Shown: piece after piece, positions 32,513-41,091 of the stretch | Layout of the letters: every line of letters begins with the position of its first letter | Numbering within the stretch: position 1 is the stretch's first letter | From: CAZOWM01 sp964583615 | Lineage (GTDB): Bacteria; Spirochaetota; B62-G9; DRHN01 | Length of the DNA: 64,000 nucleotides | Direction of reading: 5' to 3' | NCBI GenBank assembly: GCA_964583615.1 | Contig: CAZOWM010000011.1 | Span: 1 to 64,000, forward strand | Notes under the pieces: generated by a model | The model's database searches: none | What the model was told of the DNA's origin: nothing | Seen by the model: the letters and a program-made list of their open reading frames with translations, nothing else | Position numbers and translations under genes: made by a program

Positions 32513-32643
32513 TCCTTTTGTGAGGAAAAAGGATACACAGATGAGAACAGCCTGTACGATGAGTGCGGTAAACTCTTTTGTCGATAATGCGACAGATATA
32601 AAGATAAGTATATTGAAAAGTTGCGAAAACGGGGTAATGCCTA

Positions 32644-33057
32644 TTATTCTTCCTTCGCTTGTTCTTTCTTTTTCGCTTTTTGTTTCGTCTGAGGCTTCTG
32701 TTTGATTTCGACGAGCTCCAAAATCGACAGTTCTGCGCCGTCTCCCTTTCTGTTGCCGAGCTTTATGATCCTCGTATACCCGCCGTTGACGTCTTTGTAG
32801 CGGGGAGCGATGTCATCGAAGAGCTTTGCCACGATATCCCGGTCACCGATGCGGGTGAAAAGGATCCTCTTGTTGTGGAGAGTATTTTCTTTCGCTCGTG
32901 TTATGGCCTTTTCACTCAATCTCCGCAGTTCCTTTGCCTTCGCCGCGGTTGTTTGTATCCTCTCGTTCTCGAAAAAAGAAACCATCATGTTCGAAAACAT
33001 GGATTTTTTGTGTGCATGTGTTCTGCTGAACTTCTTCACTCCCTTGAGATGTCTCAT
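32644..33057 (-). CDS. rplQ: 50S ribosomal protein L17
   Basis: Large-subunit protein near the exit tunnel. MRHLKGVKKFSRTHAHKKSM is followed by the family motif TAAKAKELRRLSEKAIT and YTRIIKLGNRKGDGA. After the normal end (ELVEI) there is a Lys/Gln-rich basic tail of about 20 residues. It is the last gene of the alpha operon, one base after rpoA. The downstream EcfT-like frame continues into its 3' end. Confidence 0.97.
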   Translation of the reverse strand: MRHLKGVKKFSRTHAHKKSMFSNMMVSFFENERIQTTAAKAKELRRLSEKAITRAKENTLHNKRILFTRIGDRDIVAKLFDDIAPRYKDVNGGYTRIIKLGNRKGDGAELSILELVEIKQKPQTKQKAKKKEQAKEE

Positions 33058-33058
33058 G

Positions 33059-34096
33059 CTACTTCTCCACTTCCGTTTTTACCATTTTCTGGTCAAGGTA
33101 ATCCTTCAGGCCCAGGGTGAGCCCGTATTCCTGGAGTTTTTCCTTGATTTCCTGAAGAGATTTCTTACCGAAATTCTTCGTCTTCGAGATCTCATCCTCC
33201 GTCAGCCGCGAGAGGTCACCGATCGTTTTCACGTTGATGTTTCGCAGGCAGTTCGAGCTCCGGACCGAGAGTTCGAGCTCTTCCACCGGTGTGTCGATTA
33301 TCGACTGGAGGCGTTCGATTTCCTCGTCTATCTCACTTTCTTCGTCTTCGAACTCCTCATTAAAATTGATGAAGTGGACGAGATAATCCTTCAAAATCTT
33401 TGCAGCGTCCGCGACCGCATCTTCAGGAAGTATGCTCCCGTCCGTCCATACCTCCAACACGAGCTTGTCGTAATCCCCCCTCTGGCCCACCCGGGTGTTT
33501 TCGACCTTGAAGTTACATTTCTTTATCGGGGAAAACAGCGCATCAATCGGTATCGTGCCGATGGTTTCTATGTTTTCGACATTGGATTCGGCCGAGACGT
33601 ATCCGCGGCCGAGATTGATCTGCACGTCGAGAATAATCCTGCACTCCTCATTCAGGGTCGCGAGGTGAAGGTCCGGGTTAAGCACCGATATATTGTCGTC
33701 GACCGCAATATCCGAGGCCTTGAGCTCTGCTGGGCCTTCCTTCTCGATCGTGACCATCCTCGTTTCAGCCTCGTCGTTCAGTGCCAACCGTATGTTTTTC
33801 AGATTGAGAATGAAATCTATGGTGTCCTCTACCAATCCCGGTATCGTATCGAATTCACTTGTAATGAGCCGCATCGTCTGCTTTTCCTTGTCGAAAGCCT
33901 CGATGTGTATCGCAACGATTGCGTATCCCTGGAGAGCGGAAAGAAGCGTCCTTCTGATCGAGTTCCCGAGAGTCGTGCCGTATCCGCGCTCGAGAGGTGC
34001 AGCAATGATCTTCCCGTATTCTTTCTTCCCCCCCTCATATTCGATCGATATGGATCGTGGGCGCTTCATCCCTTTTAGGAGATTCTTGTGTGCCAT
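33059..34096 (-). CDS. rpoA: RNA polymerase subunit alpha
   Basis: 345 residues. The N-terminal domain drives assembly of polymerase (GTTLGNSIRRTLLSALQG, GYVSAE, LVLEVWTDGSI). The C-terminal domain that contacts DNA and activators is present (VEELELSVRSSNCLRN, LSRLTEDEISKTKNFGKKSL). It is slightly longer than E. coli alpha because of a 15-residue N-terminal extension before RPRSISIEYE and an acidic linker. It is 18 bases downstream of rpsD. Confidence 0.98.
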   Translation of the reverse strand: MAHKNLLKGMKRPRSISIEYEGGKKEYGKIIAAPLERGYGTTLGNSIRRTLLSALQGYAIVAIHIEAFDKEKQTMRLITSEFDTIPGLVEDTIDFILNLKNIRLALNDEAETRMVTIEKEGPAELKASDIAVDDNISVLNPDLHLATLNEECRIILDVQINLGRGYVSAESNVENIETIGTIPIDALFSPIKKCNFKVENTRVGQRGDYDKLVLEVWTDGSILPEDAVADAAKILKDYLVHFINFNEEFEDEESEIDEEIERLQSIIDTPVEELELSVRSSNCLRNINVKTIGDLSRLTEDEISKTKNFGKKSLQEIKEKLQEYGLTLGLKDYLDQKMVKTEVEK

Positions 34097-34114
34097 CGCG
34101 TTACTGCTCCTCGA

Positions 34115-34741
34115 TTATTTCGAATAGTATTCAACGATCAACTGTTCATTGACCGGCAGGTCGATCTCTTCACGTTTCGGAAGATAGACAAATTTGCCCT
34201 TGAGGCTGTCTGGATCGACTTCAATCCATGGAACCGTGCCGATGCGTGATATGTCTTTCATGCTTTCGAGAATGGGAATCATTTTCTTGCTCTTTTCCAT
34301 CACCTCGACCTCATCGCCTTCCTTGACGAAGTATGAAGGGATGTCCACCTTGCGCCCGTTCACCATAATGTGGCCGTGGCGAAGGATCTGCCGTGCCATC
34401 TTTCTGGAGCATGCAAAGTGCATGCGGTACACCACGTTGTCGAGCCTCTGCTCGAGAAGCACTAAAAGCAGCTCGCCTGTGATTCCCTTTTTTCTCGATG
34501 CGATCTCGAAGTATCTCTTGAATTGCCTCTCGAGCAAACCGTAATACCTCTTTATCTTCTGCTTCTCTCTCAGCTGCACCCCGTACTCAGACACTTTTAT
34601 TCTTCGCTTCGGCATTACTCCCGGGGGAAGCCGTTTTTTCACGATCGGGCACTTGCTCGAAAGGCACCGTTCTCCCTTGAGCATAAGCTTTGTCCCTTCC
34701 CGTCTGCACTGCCTGCATGAAGGTCCCAGATATCGTGCCAT
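34115..34741 (-). CDS. rpsD: 30S ribosomal protein S4
   Basis: 16S rRNA-binding assembly protein of 208 residues. The N-terminus MARYLGPSCRQCRREGTKLM keeps Cys residues of a possible zinc site (CxxC, later CLSSKC). The S4 RNA-binding domain is seen in LEQRLDNVVYRMHFACSRKM and ARQILRHGHIMVNGRKVDIP. It sits between rpsK and rpoA, the usual position. Confidence 0.97.
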   Translation of the reverse strand: MARYLGPSCRQCRREGTKLMLKGERCLSSKCPIVKKRLPPGVMPKRRIKVSEYGVQLREKQKIKRYYGLLERQFKRYFEIASRKKGITGELLLVLLEQRLDNVVYRMHFACSRKMARQILRHGHIMVNGRKVDIPSYFVKEGDEVEVMEKSKKMIPILESMKDISRIGTVPWIEVDPDSLKGKFVYLPKREEIDLPVNEQLIVEYYSK

Positions 34742-34768
34742 TTATTCCTCCGTCGGACTTTTCGTAAT

Positions 34769-35161
34769 CTACACCCTTCTTCTTTTTCGTGGTCTGCACC
34801 CGTTGTGCGGGATTGGAGTCACGTCTTTGATCACGTTGATTTTCAGCCCCACAACCTGCAGGGTCCGTATCGCCGACTCCCTCCCGCCTCCCGGGCCCTT
34901 TACATACACGTCGACCTCGCGCAAACCGTGGTCAATTGCCTTGCGGGCGGCGTCTTCAGCTGTGATCTGTGCCGCGAAGGGAGTGCTCTTTTTCGCACCC
35001 CTGAAGTTCAGGCTTCCGGCGCTCGACCACGAGATTGTGTTTCCCTTTTTATCCGATATTGTTACGATCGTATTGTTAAAGGTTGCTTGAATGTGAACAA
35101 TACCGCTGGCGATATTTTTCTTTTCCTTTTTTCTTCCCTTTGCCTTGGTTGCTTTGGCCAA
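34769..35161 (-). CDS. rpsK: 30S ribosomal protein S11
   Basis: Platform protein of the small subunit, 130 residues. GIVHIQATFNNTIVTISDKK, then WSSAGSLNFRGAKKSTPFAA, VYVKGPGGGRESAIRTLQ and the C-terminal PIPHNGCRPRKRRRV are diagnostic. It is 12 bases downstream of rpsM in the alpha operon. Confidence 0.98.
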   Translation of the reverse strand: MAKATKAKGRKKEKKNIASGIVHIQATFNNTIVTISDKKGNTISWSSAGSLNFRGAKKSTPFAAQITAEDAARKAIDHGLREVDVYVKGPGGGRESAIRTLQVVGLKINVIKDVTPIPHNGCRPRKRRRV

Positions 35162-35173
35162 TTCTCTACTCCT

Positions 35174-35542
35174 CTATTTTTTCTTTCCTGCAACAGTCTT
35201 CTTCTTGCCCTTCCTCGTACGCGCGTTTGTGCGTGTCCGCTGACCCCTGACAGGAAGGCCCCGCCTGTGGCGGATCCCCCTGTATGCACTCGTATCGATG
35301 AGCCGCTTGATGTTCATGGAGACTTCGGTTCTGAGCTCACCCTCGATCTTGTATTCTTTTTCGATGATGTTTCTCAGCCTCGCAATCTCTTCATCGGAAA
35401 GCTTTGCGACTCGCATATCGGGGTCTATTCCCGATTTCTCGATGATGTTCCGCGCATGGGTCTTTCCGATCCCGTATATGTAAGTGAGTGCAACAACAAC
35501 CCTCTTGTTGTTGGGTAAATCAACACCTGCGATTCGTGCCAT
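35174..35542 (-). CDS. rpsM: 30S ribosomal protein S13
   Basis: Head protein of the small subunit contacting the P-site tRNA, 122 residues. MARIAGVDLPNNKRVVVALT, YIYGIGKTHARNI and the conserved tail GIRHRRGLPVRGQRTRTNAR are present. First gene of the alpha set after rpmJ. Confidence 0.98.
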   Translation of the reverse strand: MARIAGVDLPNNKRVVVALTYIYGIGKTHARNIIEKSGIDPDMRVAKLSDEEIARLRNIIEKEYKIEGELRTEVSMNIKRLIDTSAYRGIRHRRGLPVRGQRTRTNARTRKGKKKTVAGKKK

Positions 35543-35565
35543 ACAGCCCGTACTCCTCTAACGAT

Positions 35566-35679
35566 TTATTTCTGTCTCTGCTTGTGCTTCGGATTTTCAC
35601 AGATCACTCGAACGATTCCTTTTCTCCTGATGATACGACATTTATCACAGATTGGTTTCACCGAGGCTCGTACTTTCAT
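35566..35679 (-). CDS. rpmJ: 50S ribosomal protein L36
   Basis: A 37-residue protein, MKVRASVKPICDKCRIIRRK followed by GIVRVICENPKHKQRQK. The zinc ligands C-x2-C, C and H of the zinc-binding L36 form are all present. It lies between infA and rpsM, its standard place. Confidence 0.97.
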   Translation of the reverse strand: MKVRASVKPICDKCRIIRRKGIVRVICENPKHKQRQK

Positions 35680-35693
35680 GTGTTTCTCCGTAT

Positions 35694-35912
35694 CTATTTA
35701 AACCTGTATGTGATTCTTCCCCTGTTCAGGTCATAGGGTGACAGCTCCACGGTGACCTTGTCACCCGGAAGAATACGTATATTGTGCATTCTCATCTTTC
35801 CCGATATATGAGCCAGGACGATGTGACCGTTTTCAAGCTCAACCTTGAACATCGCATTCGGAAGCGGTTCTCTTACTACACCGTTTACGATGATTGCTTC
35901 CTCTTTTGACAT
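35694..35912 (-). CDS. infA: translation initiation factor IF-1
   Basis: 72-residue OB-fold factor that occupies the ribosomal A site during initiation. MSKEEAIIVNGVVREPLPNA, then MFKVELENGHIVLAHISGKM, RILPGDKVTVELSPYDL and the C-terminal GRITYRFK are typical. map and adk, which often precede it, are absent: secY is the next gene upstream, across a 150-base gap with no gene. GGAGG precedes the ATG. Confidence 0.97.
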   Translation of the reverse strand: MSKEEAIIVNGVVREPLPNAMFKVELENGHIVLAHISGKMRMHNIRILPGDKVTVELSPYDLNRGRITYRFK

Positions 35913-36062
35913 TCATCCTCCTTGACTCAGAGTAGCTCAGCATCCGCTGAAAAGAAGGTACTTTTTTTCGCCGCAATCGTCAACGCACCCTCTCTGAAAC
36001 CTGAACCGGAAACTTCTGCTCCTGAAACAGCGCTGCCTTCCATGAGCACAGGTCCGGCTCAA

Positions 36063-37388
36063 CTACAAATTCCTCCCTCGAATCTTCCCTCCCCGCTTCA
36101 TGAAACCGTCGTAATGGCGCATGAGCAGGTGTGACTCGATCTGCTTCATGGTGTCCAGATCAACACCGACCATAATGAGCAGGGATGTTCCCCCCATGAG
36201 CTGCGCCATCTCCGGAGGCAGCCCGAGCCAGCGCTGAATGAGCGTCGGAACGAGGGCGATCATCGCAAGAAAAATCGACCCTGGCAAAACGATCCTGTTC
36301 AAAACCTTTTGAAGGTATGTGGAGGTGTTCACACCCGGCCTGATACCCGGAATGTACCCTCCCACCTTTTTCAAATTGTCCGCAATATCAATGGGGTTGA
36401 GCTGAATCTGTGTGTAAAAATAGGTAAAAAATATGATTAAAAGCGCGTACAGCGTGAGATACAGCACGTTCCCCGGGCTCAGCAAGACCGCAAACCTGTC
36501 CAGTGCGGGAACCCTCGCCCCGAGTGATTTCGCGATCTGTGCGGGAAACAGCAGGACCGAAGACGCAAAGATTATGGGAATCACACCCGAAGGATTTATC
36601 TTGAGCGGCAGGTGCGTTGCCTGAGCGGAATAGATCTTTCTCCCCACCACCTTTTTCGCGTGCTGAATCGGAATCCTCCTCTGTCCCTGCTGCTCCATGA
36701 TGACGAACGCGATGATTGCGACAAAGATGCCGAATGATGCGATAAGGACGATCGGATTCAGCTCTCCGACCTTCAGCTGGTCGTACACCTGTGTGAATGC
36801 TGTTGGAATCCGCGCAACGATCCCGATGAAGATGATGAGTGAAATCCCGTTTCCTATTCCCCTTTCAGTTATCTGCTCCCCGATCCACATCAGAAAAAGG
36901 GTGCCGGTGGTTATCGCGACCACCGCGTTGATCGTAAACCCGAGCCCCGGATTCACGATAACCTCAGGCCTGGACTTCATGAACACGGTGAGCGCGTAGG
37001 ACTGGATGCCCGAAATCCCCACAGTGGAAAACCGCGTTATCTGCTGTATCTTTTTACGGCCGACCTCCCCCTCTTTCGAGAGCCGCTCCAGTACCGGGAT
37101 GACAACCGTGAGCAGCTGGAGAATTATCGAAGCGGATATGTAGGGCATGATTCCGAGCGCAAATACGGTAAACCTGCTCAGCGCGCCACCCGCAAAGAGG
37201 TCTAAAAACCCCAAAAGCCCCCCTGCCGACTGCGTGAACAGCCTTTCAAGAGCAACCGCATCTATTCCGGGAACCGGTATGTACGCTCCTATCCTCACGA
37301 TCAGCACCATGAGAAGCGTAAACAGAACCCTTCTTCTCAGCTCAGGGATCCTGAAAATGTTTATCGCGATGTTTCCTGTTCCAGCCAT
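36063..37388 (-). CDS. secY: protein translocase subunit SecY
   Basis: Channel subunit of the Sec translocon, 441 residues with ten hydrophobic spans. The plug region (DLFAGGALSRFTVFALGIMP), YISASIILQLL, the cytoplasmic loop GQRRIPIQHAKKVVGRK and the C-terminal MRHYDGFMKRGGKIRGRN are characteristic. The N-terminus MAGTGNIAINIFRIPELRRR is typical. It ends the spc operon; secE lies in the same long block at 61475. Confidence 0.98.
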   Translation of the reverse strand: MAGTGNIAINIFRIPELRRRVLFTLLMVLIVRIGAYIPVPGIDAVALERLFTQSAGGLLGFLDLFAGGALSRFTVFALGIMPYISASIILQLLTVVIPVLERLSKEGEVGRKKIQQITRFSTVGISGIQSYALTVFMKSRPEVIVNPGLGFTINAVVAITTGTLFLMWIGEQITERGIGNGISLIIFIGIVARIPTAFTQVYDQLKVGELNPIVLIASFGIFVAIIAFVIMEQQGQRRIPIQHAKKVVGRKIYSAQATHLPLKINPSGVIPIIFASSVLLFPAQIAKSLGARVPALDRFAVLLSPGNVLYLTLYALLIIFFTYFYTQIQLNPIDIADNLKKVGGYIPGIRPGVNTSTYLQKVLNRIVLPGSIFLAMIALVPTLIQRWLGLPPEMAQLMGGTSLLIMVGVDLDTMKQIESHLLMRHYDGFMKRGGKIRGRNL

Positions 37389-37437
37389 ACTCTTACCCCG
37401 CCTTCATCGGATGTGCGCCTCTCTGTCCCGAGACTGT

Positions 37438-37887
37438 TCAACCTCCATTCTTCTCGACGATCTCCACATTGCCGCCGGCCTTCTGCACCCCTTCAAGCGC
37501 CTTTTTCGATGCTTTGTGCACCACGACGGTCAGCTTTTTCGTCAGCTCCCCCTTGCCGAGGAGCTTCACGTAGCGTCCTTTTTTGTTTACCAGACGACGT
37601 TTGAGCATCACATCGTAATCCACTCTCTCTCCTTCGCCGAAGCGCTCCAGATCTCCGATGTTCACAATCTGAAACATGTGCTCGAACTGCTCGTTGTTGA
37701 ATCCACGCTTCGGCAGCCTCCGGGCGAGAGGCATCTGCCCTCCTTCGAAGCCGATTTGCCTGCTGTACCCTGATCTGGATTTTTGCCCGTTAGACCCCCG
37801 TCCAGACGTGCATCCGCGCCCGCCTCCCTGGCCTCTTCCCACTACCTTTCTCTTCTTTGTTGCTCCAACCGGTGCATGAAGCTTCAT
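37438..37887 (-). CDS. rplO: 50S ribosomal protein L15
   Basis: 149 residues. The Gly-rich N-terminal extension KKRKVVGRGQGGGRGCTSGR, then GSNGQKSRSGYSRQIGFEGG and the RLPKRGFNN motif are diagnostic. The start overlaps the rpmD stop by 4 bases. Confidence 0.97.
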   Translation of the reverse strand: MKLHAPVGATKKRKVVGRGQGGGRGCTSGRGSNGQKSRSGYSRQIGFEGGQMPLARRLPKRGFNNEQFEHMFQIVNIGDLERFGEGERVDYDVMLKRRLVNKKGRYVKLLGKGELTKKLTVVVHKASKKALEGVQKAGGNVEIVEKNGG

Positions 37888-38078
37888 TGTTCCACCCTTT
37901 CGGCCTTTATCAGATGCTGAACTTTCGAAATCATCCCCTGAATCTGCGGGGTGTTCTTCTGCACAACCGAGGAGTTGAGCTTTCTCAGCCCCAGTGCACG
38001 AACAATTTTTCGCTGTTTTTCGGGAACTCCGATTGTACTTTTTACAAGACGAATCTTTACAAGCTCTTGTTTTGCCAT
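37884..38078 (-). CDS. rpmD: 50S ribosomal protein L30
   Basis: 64 residues, MAKQELVKIRLVKSTIGVPE followed by the RALGLRKLNSSVVQ motif. Slightly longer than the usual 58-60 residues, at the C-terminus. It lies between rpsE and rplO as usual. Confidence 0.96.
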   Translation of the reverse strand: MAKQELVKIRLVKSTIGVPEKQRKIVRALGLRKLNSSVVQKNTPQIQGMISKVQHLIKAERVEQ

Positions 38079-38085
38079 GACTGGA

Positions 38086-38595
38086 TTACCCTAAAAGTTC
38101 CTTGAAAGTTTTTCCCCGTACCTCGAGAACATGGTCGAGGCCCAAGAGGTCCTGCAGTCCGTTCATTGTTGCTTTCACGATGTTGAGTGCGTTGCTCGTT
38201 CCAAGCGATTTTGTCAGGATATCGCGGATGCCCGCCTGCTCAACGACCGCACGCACGGGCCCCCCCGCAATGATTCCCGTTCCGGGCGATGCAGGCTTCA
38301 GAATCACTTTCCCGCTCTTGAACCGCCCGACAACAGCGTGGGGAATCGTGTTCCCCTTGAGATTGATCTCCACCACGTTTTTTTTCGCTTTCTCCACACC
38401 CTTTCTGATTGCTTCGGACACCTCATTCGCCTTTCCGTATCCGATTCCCACGTGTCCCTTTTTATCACCCACGACGACCAGCGCACTGAAACTGAAACGT
38501 CTTCCGCCTTTCACAACCTTTGCCACCCGGTTGAGCTTCACGAGCTTCTCGGTGAACTGATCTTCGGCCTCTCCGGTTACCTTGATGTCCCCCAA
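38086..38595 (-). CDS. rpsE: 30S ribosomal protein S5
   Basis: 169 residues. The dsRBD-like N-terminal domain reads KLVKLNRVAKVVKGGRRFSF and ALVVVGDKKGHVGIGYGKAN, and the C-terminal domain includes LKPASPGTGIIAGGPVRAVV. S5 helps control decoding accuracy. No unusual residues were noticed. Confidence 0.98.
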   Translation of the reverse strand: MGDIKVTGEAEDQFTEKLVKLNRVAKVVKGGRRFSFSALVVVGDKKGHVGIGYGKANEVSEAIRKGVEKAKKNVVEINLKGNTIPHAVVGRFKSGKVILKPASPGTGIIAGGPVRAVVEQAGIRDILTKSLGTSNALNIVKATMNGLQDLLGLDHVLEVRGKTFKELLG

Positions 38596-38617
38596 AATAC
38601 ACTCCTTTCGAAGGTTT

Positions 38618-38959
38618 TTACAGTTTTATGCCGCCTTTTCTGATCCCGTCTGCAACCGCCTGCACGAGCCCGTGATAGATGTAGCCGTTTCTGTCGAATA
38701 CCCCTTCGGCAATCTTCTTTTTCTGAAGGTCTTTGGCGATCTCGAGACCGACCTGCGACGCTCCTTCCTTGTTTCTTTTGACGCCCGTGCGTAAATCCGA
38801 GCACGCACAGAGGGTGTTTCCGGTAATGTCGTCAACAGCCTGCACATAGAGATGCCGGTTGCTCTTGAACACGGTTATCCGCGGCTTCGCGCTGTTTCCG
38901 CTGATTTTCTTTCTTATCCCTTTTTTCCTGCGAATCCGCCGCTTTATCTTGTCGATCAT
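38618..38959 (-). CDS. rplR: 50S ribosomal protein L18
   Basis: 113 residues, binds 5S rRNA. PRITVFKSNRHLYVQAVDDI, GVKRNKEGASQVGLEIA and the C-terminal YIYHGLVQAVADGIRKGGIKL match (written here in parts: YIYHGLVQAVADGIRK). N-terminus is basic. It lies between rplF and rpsE. Confidence 0.97.
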   Translation of the reverse strand: MIDKIKRRIRRKKGIRKKISGNSAKPRITVFKSNRHLYVQAVDDITGNTLCACSDLRTGVKRNKEGASQVGLEIAKDLQKKKIAEGVFDRNGYIYHGLVQAVADGIRKGGIKL

Positions 38960-38981
38960 TTGTGCAACTCCATCAAAATAA

Positions 38982-39521
38982 TTACTTCACCGATGCTTTT
39001 CCGGCCTTTCTTTTGATACTTTCATCAGAATACAAAACGCCTTTCCCCTTGTACGGCTCTGGAGGCCTGAACTTTCGAATATTTGCTGCGACCTGACCGA
39101 CGAGATGCTTATCAATGCCCGAGACGACCACCGTGTTGGGATCGGGCACCTCGACGGTTATACCCTCGGGAACCGGAAACACGATGGGATGAGAATATCC
39201 GAGATTCAGGGTGAAGGATTGCCCCTGTAGCTGCGCCTTGTATCCGACACCGACAATCTTGAGTGTTTTGCTGAACCCGCTGGTAACCCCCAGAACCATG
39301 TTGTTGATGAGAGAACGCGCGAGCCCGTGGAGCGCCTTGTTCTGTTTGTCAGCGCTCTCAGAGACCAGCTTGAGCGTGTTGTTCTCGTTCACGATCTTTC
39401 CTCGAAAATTGATTACTGATTCGAGCCTTCCCTTCGGCCCCTCGACCGTGACTTTTGAATCCTTGCAGGAAAACGTGACATTTTCCGGTAATTTTATTGG
39501 TAAGATTCCTATTCTCGACAT
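38982..39521 (-). CDS. rplF: 50S ribosomal protein L6
   Basis: 179 residues. MSRIGILPIKLPENVTFSCK starts it; the second half contains YKAQLQGQSFTLNLGYSHPI and the conserved VSGIDKHLVGQVAANIRKFR, then PPEPYKGKGVLYSDE. L6 supports the sarcin-ricin loop region. Standard spc position. Confidence 0.98.
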   Translation of the reverse strand: MSRIGILPIKLPENVTFSCKDSKVTVEGPKGRLESVINFRGKIVNENNTLKLVSESADKQNKALHGLARSLINNMVLGVTSGFSKTLKIVGVGYKAQLQGQSFTLNLGYSHPIVFPVPEGITVEVPDPNTVVVSGIDKHLVGQVAANIRKFRPPEPYKGKGVLYSDESIKRKAGKASVK

Positions 39522-39546
39522 CGTATTTCCCGGTTATTTGTAGTTT

Positions 39547-39945
39547 TTACCAAATATAACAGAGTACCTCTCCTCCCACGCTGTTTTCGCGTGCCTTCTT
39601 GTCGGTGAGCACACCCTTTGAGGTTGAAATTATCGAGGTTCCGAATCCGTTCAGAATCCTCGGCAGCTCATGATTTTTTCTGTACACACGGAGCCCCGGT
39701 TTCGAGACTCTCTGCAGATTATGGATTACGCAATCACCTTCAGTGGTGTACTTGAGATACACCCGTATGTAAGACTTTTTGTTTTCCTCTATGAGCTTGA
39801 AGTTCTTGATGTACCCCTCATTCTTAAATATTTTAATGATCTCCATCTTCAGCTTACTGGATGGAATATCCACTTTTTCTTTTTTTCCACGGTTTGCGTT
39901 TCTGATAACCGTTACCATATTTGCAATTGGATCTGATAGGCTCAC
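39547..39945 (-). CDS. rpsH: 30S ribosomal protein S8
   Basis: 132 residues, a primary 16S rRNA binder and, in E. coli, the translational repressor of the spc operon. MSLSDPIANMVTVIRNANRG, SKLKMEIIKIFKNEGYI and the C-terminal GTSIISTSKGVLTDKKAREN with GGEVLCYIW are typical. Confidence 0.98.
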   Translation of the reverse strand: MSLSDPIANMVTVIRNANRGKKEKVDIPSSKLKMEIIKIFKNEGYIKNFKLIEENKKSYIRVYLKYTTEGDCVIHNLQRVSKPGLRVYRKNHELPRILNGFGTSIISTSKGVLTDKKARENSVGGEVLCYIW

Positions 39946-39985
39946 AACGTCACCTCTTCTTTGAAAATTGTTAATCCTGGTGAGG

Positions 39986-40171
39986 TTACCAGCTGGATTT
40001 TGTAACCCCGGGTATCATCCCCTCATTTGCCAGATTTCGAAAACAGATTCTGCACATATCGAATCTTCGAAGGTATCCTCTCGACCTGCCGCAGATCGGA
40101 CACCTGTTATAGGAGCGGGTTTTATATTTCTGGGACCTTTTCGCTTTCGCGATCATGGATTTTTTCGCCAC
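39986..40171 (-). CDS. rpsZ: 30S ribosomal protein S14, zinc-binding (type Z)
   Basis: 61 residues, MAKKSMIAKAKRSQKYKTRS then CPICGRSRGYLRRFDMCRIC. The two CxxC pairs are the zinc ligands of the short S14 type. It lies between rplE and rpsH. Confidence 0.97.
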   Translation of the reverse strand: MAKKSMIAKAKRSQKYKTRSYNRCPICGRSRGYLRRFDMCRICFRNLANEGMIPGVTKSSW

Positions 40172-40200
40172 ATTTCCCCCTTGTAAATAAAATTACCGCT

Positions 40201-40752
40201 TTATTTTCTATACGGCATACCAAAGAATTCGAGAAGCTTTCGTGCATCTTCGTCTTTTCTTGCGGTCGTGCATATCACCACGTCCATGCCGTGTATTTTT
40301 TCCACCTTGTCGTAGTCGATTTCAGGAAATATAATCTGCTCTTTTATTCCGACTGCAAAATTCCCGCGGCCGTCGAATGAATTCTGGGACACACCTCTGA
40401 AGTCACGAACCCGGGGAAGAGCGATATTGATGAAACGGTCGAGAAACTCATACATTCTGTCTCCGCGAAGAGTCACGCTGCATCCGATTTCCATTCCCTT
40501 TCTTAACTTGAAAGAGGCTATGGACTTTCTCGCCTTTGTCCTCACTGCCTTTTGCCCGCTGATGAGCGCCATCTCATCGAGCGCTGTTTCGAGCAACTTC
40601 TTGTTTTCGATCGCCTCTCCCAACCCCATGTTGAGCACAATCTTTTCAAGCCTTGGAACCTGCATCAAGTTTGTATAATTGAACTCCTTGTACAACTGCC
40701 CGATGATTTCCTCGTGATACTTCTTTTTCAGCCTTGGTATGTACTCACCCAT
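40201..40752 (-). CDS. rplE: 50S ribosomal protein L5
   Basis: 183 residues, binds 5S rRNA and contacts S13 across the interface. LQVPRLEKIVLNMGLGEA appears here as MQVPRLEKIVLNMGLGEAIE, and KAVRTKARKSIASFKLRKGM and FPEIDYDKVEKIHGMDVVIC are present. Standard place after rplX. Confidence 0.98.
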   Translation of the reverse strand: MGEYIPRLKKKYHEEIIGQLYKEFNYTNLMQVPRLEKIVLNMGLGEAIENKKLLETALDEMALISGQKAVRTKARKSIASFKLRKGMEIGCSVTLRGDRMYEFLDRFINIALPRVRDFRGVSQNSFDGRGNFAVGIKEQIIFPEIDYDKVEKIHGMDVVICTTARKDEDARKLLEFFGMPYRK

Positions 40753-40757
40753 TGCAA

Positions 40758-41081
40758 TTACACCTTATCGAGAATTTCTTCACACTTTCCGCAGATCCTC
40801 ACATGCCTTCCGTCCCCGAGTGCTTTCTTTTTTACCCGAGTCGGCTTGCTGCACTTGGGGCAGACAACCATTACGTTCGAGAGGTGTACGGGCGCTTCAA
40901 TGTCGATGATTCCACCCTTCTGGTTCTGCTGGTCGGGCCTTTTCGTCTTTTTCACCACATTGAGTCCTTCGATGATCAGCCTCCCTTTTTTCTTGTCAAC
41001 GAACAGAACCCTTCCGCCCTTTCCCCTGTCTTTTCCCGTGATAATCCGCACTTTATCGTTTTTCTTTACATTCAGTCCCAT
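40758..41081 (-). CDS. rplX: 50S ribosomal protein L24, with zinc-ribbon-like C-terminus
   Basis: 107 residues from ATG 41081 (MGLNVKKNDKVRIITGKDRG); a GGGGG run 6-7 bases upstream favours this ATG over the one three bases earlier. The KOW motif is at the N-terminus. The C-terminal half has VCPKCSKPTRV and ICGKCEEIL, two CxxC pairs that could bind zinc, as in many bacterial L24 proteins outside the Proteobacteria. Confidence 0.96.
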   Translation of the reverse strand: MGLNVKKNDKVRIITGKDRGKGGRVLFVDKKKGRLIIEGLNVVKKTKRPDQQNQKGGIIDIEAPVHLSNVMVVCPKCSKPTRVKKKALGDGRHVRICGKCEEILDKV

Positions 41082-41091
41082 CATCCACCCC

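Noticed and set aside
32810..34078. 422-codon open frame opposite rplQ/rpoA
   Set aside because: Antisense to two intact genes, no ribosome-binding site and no recognisable motif.
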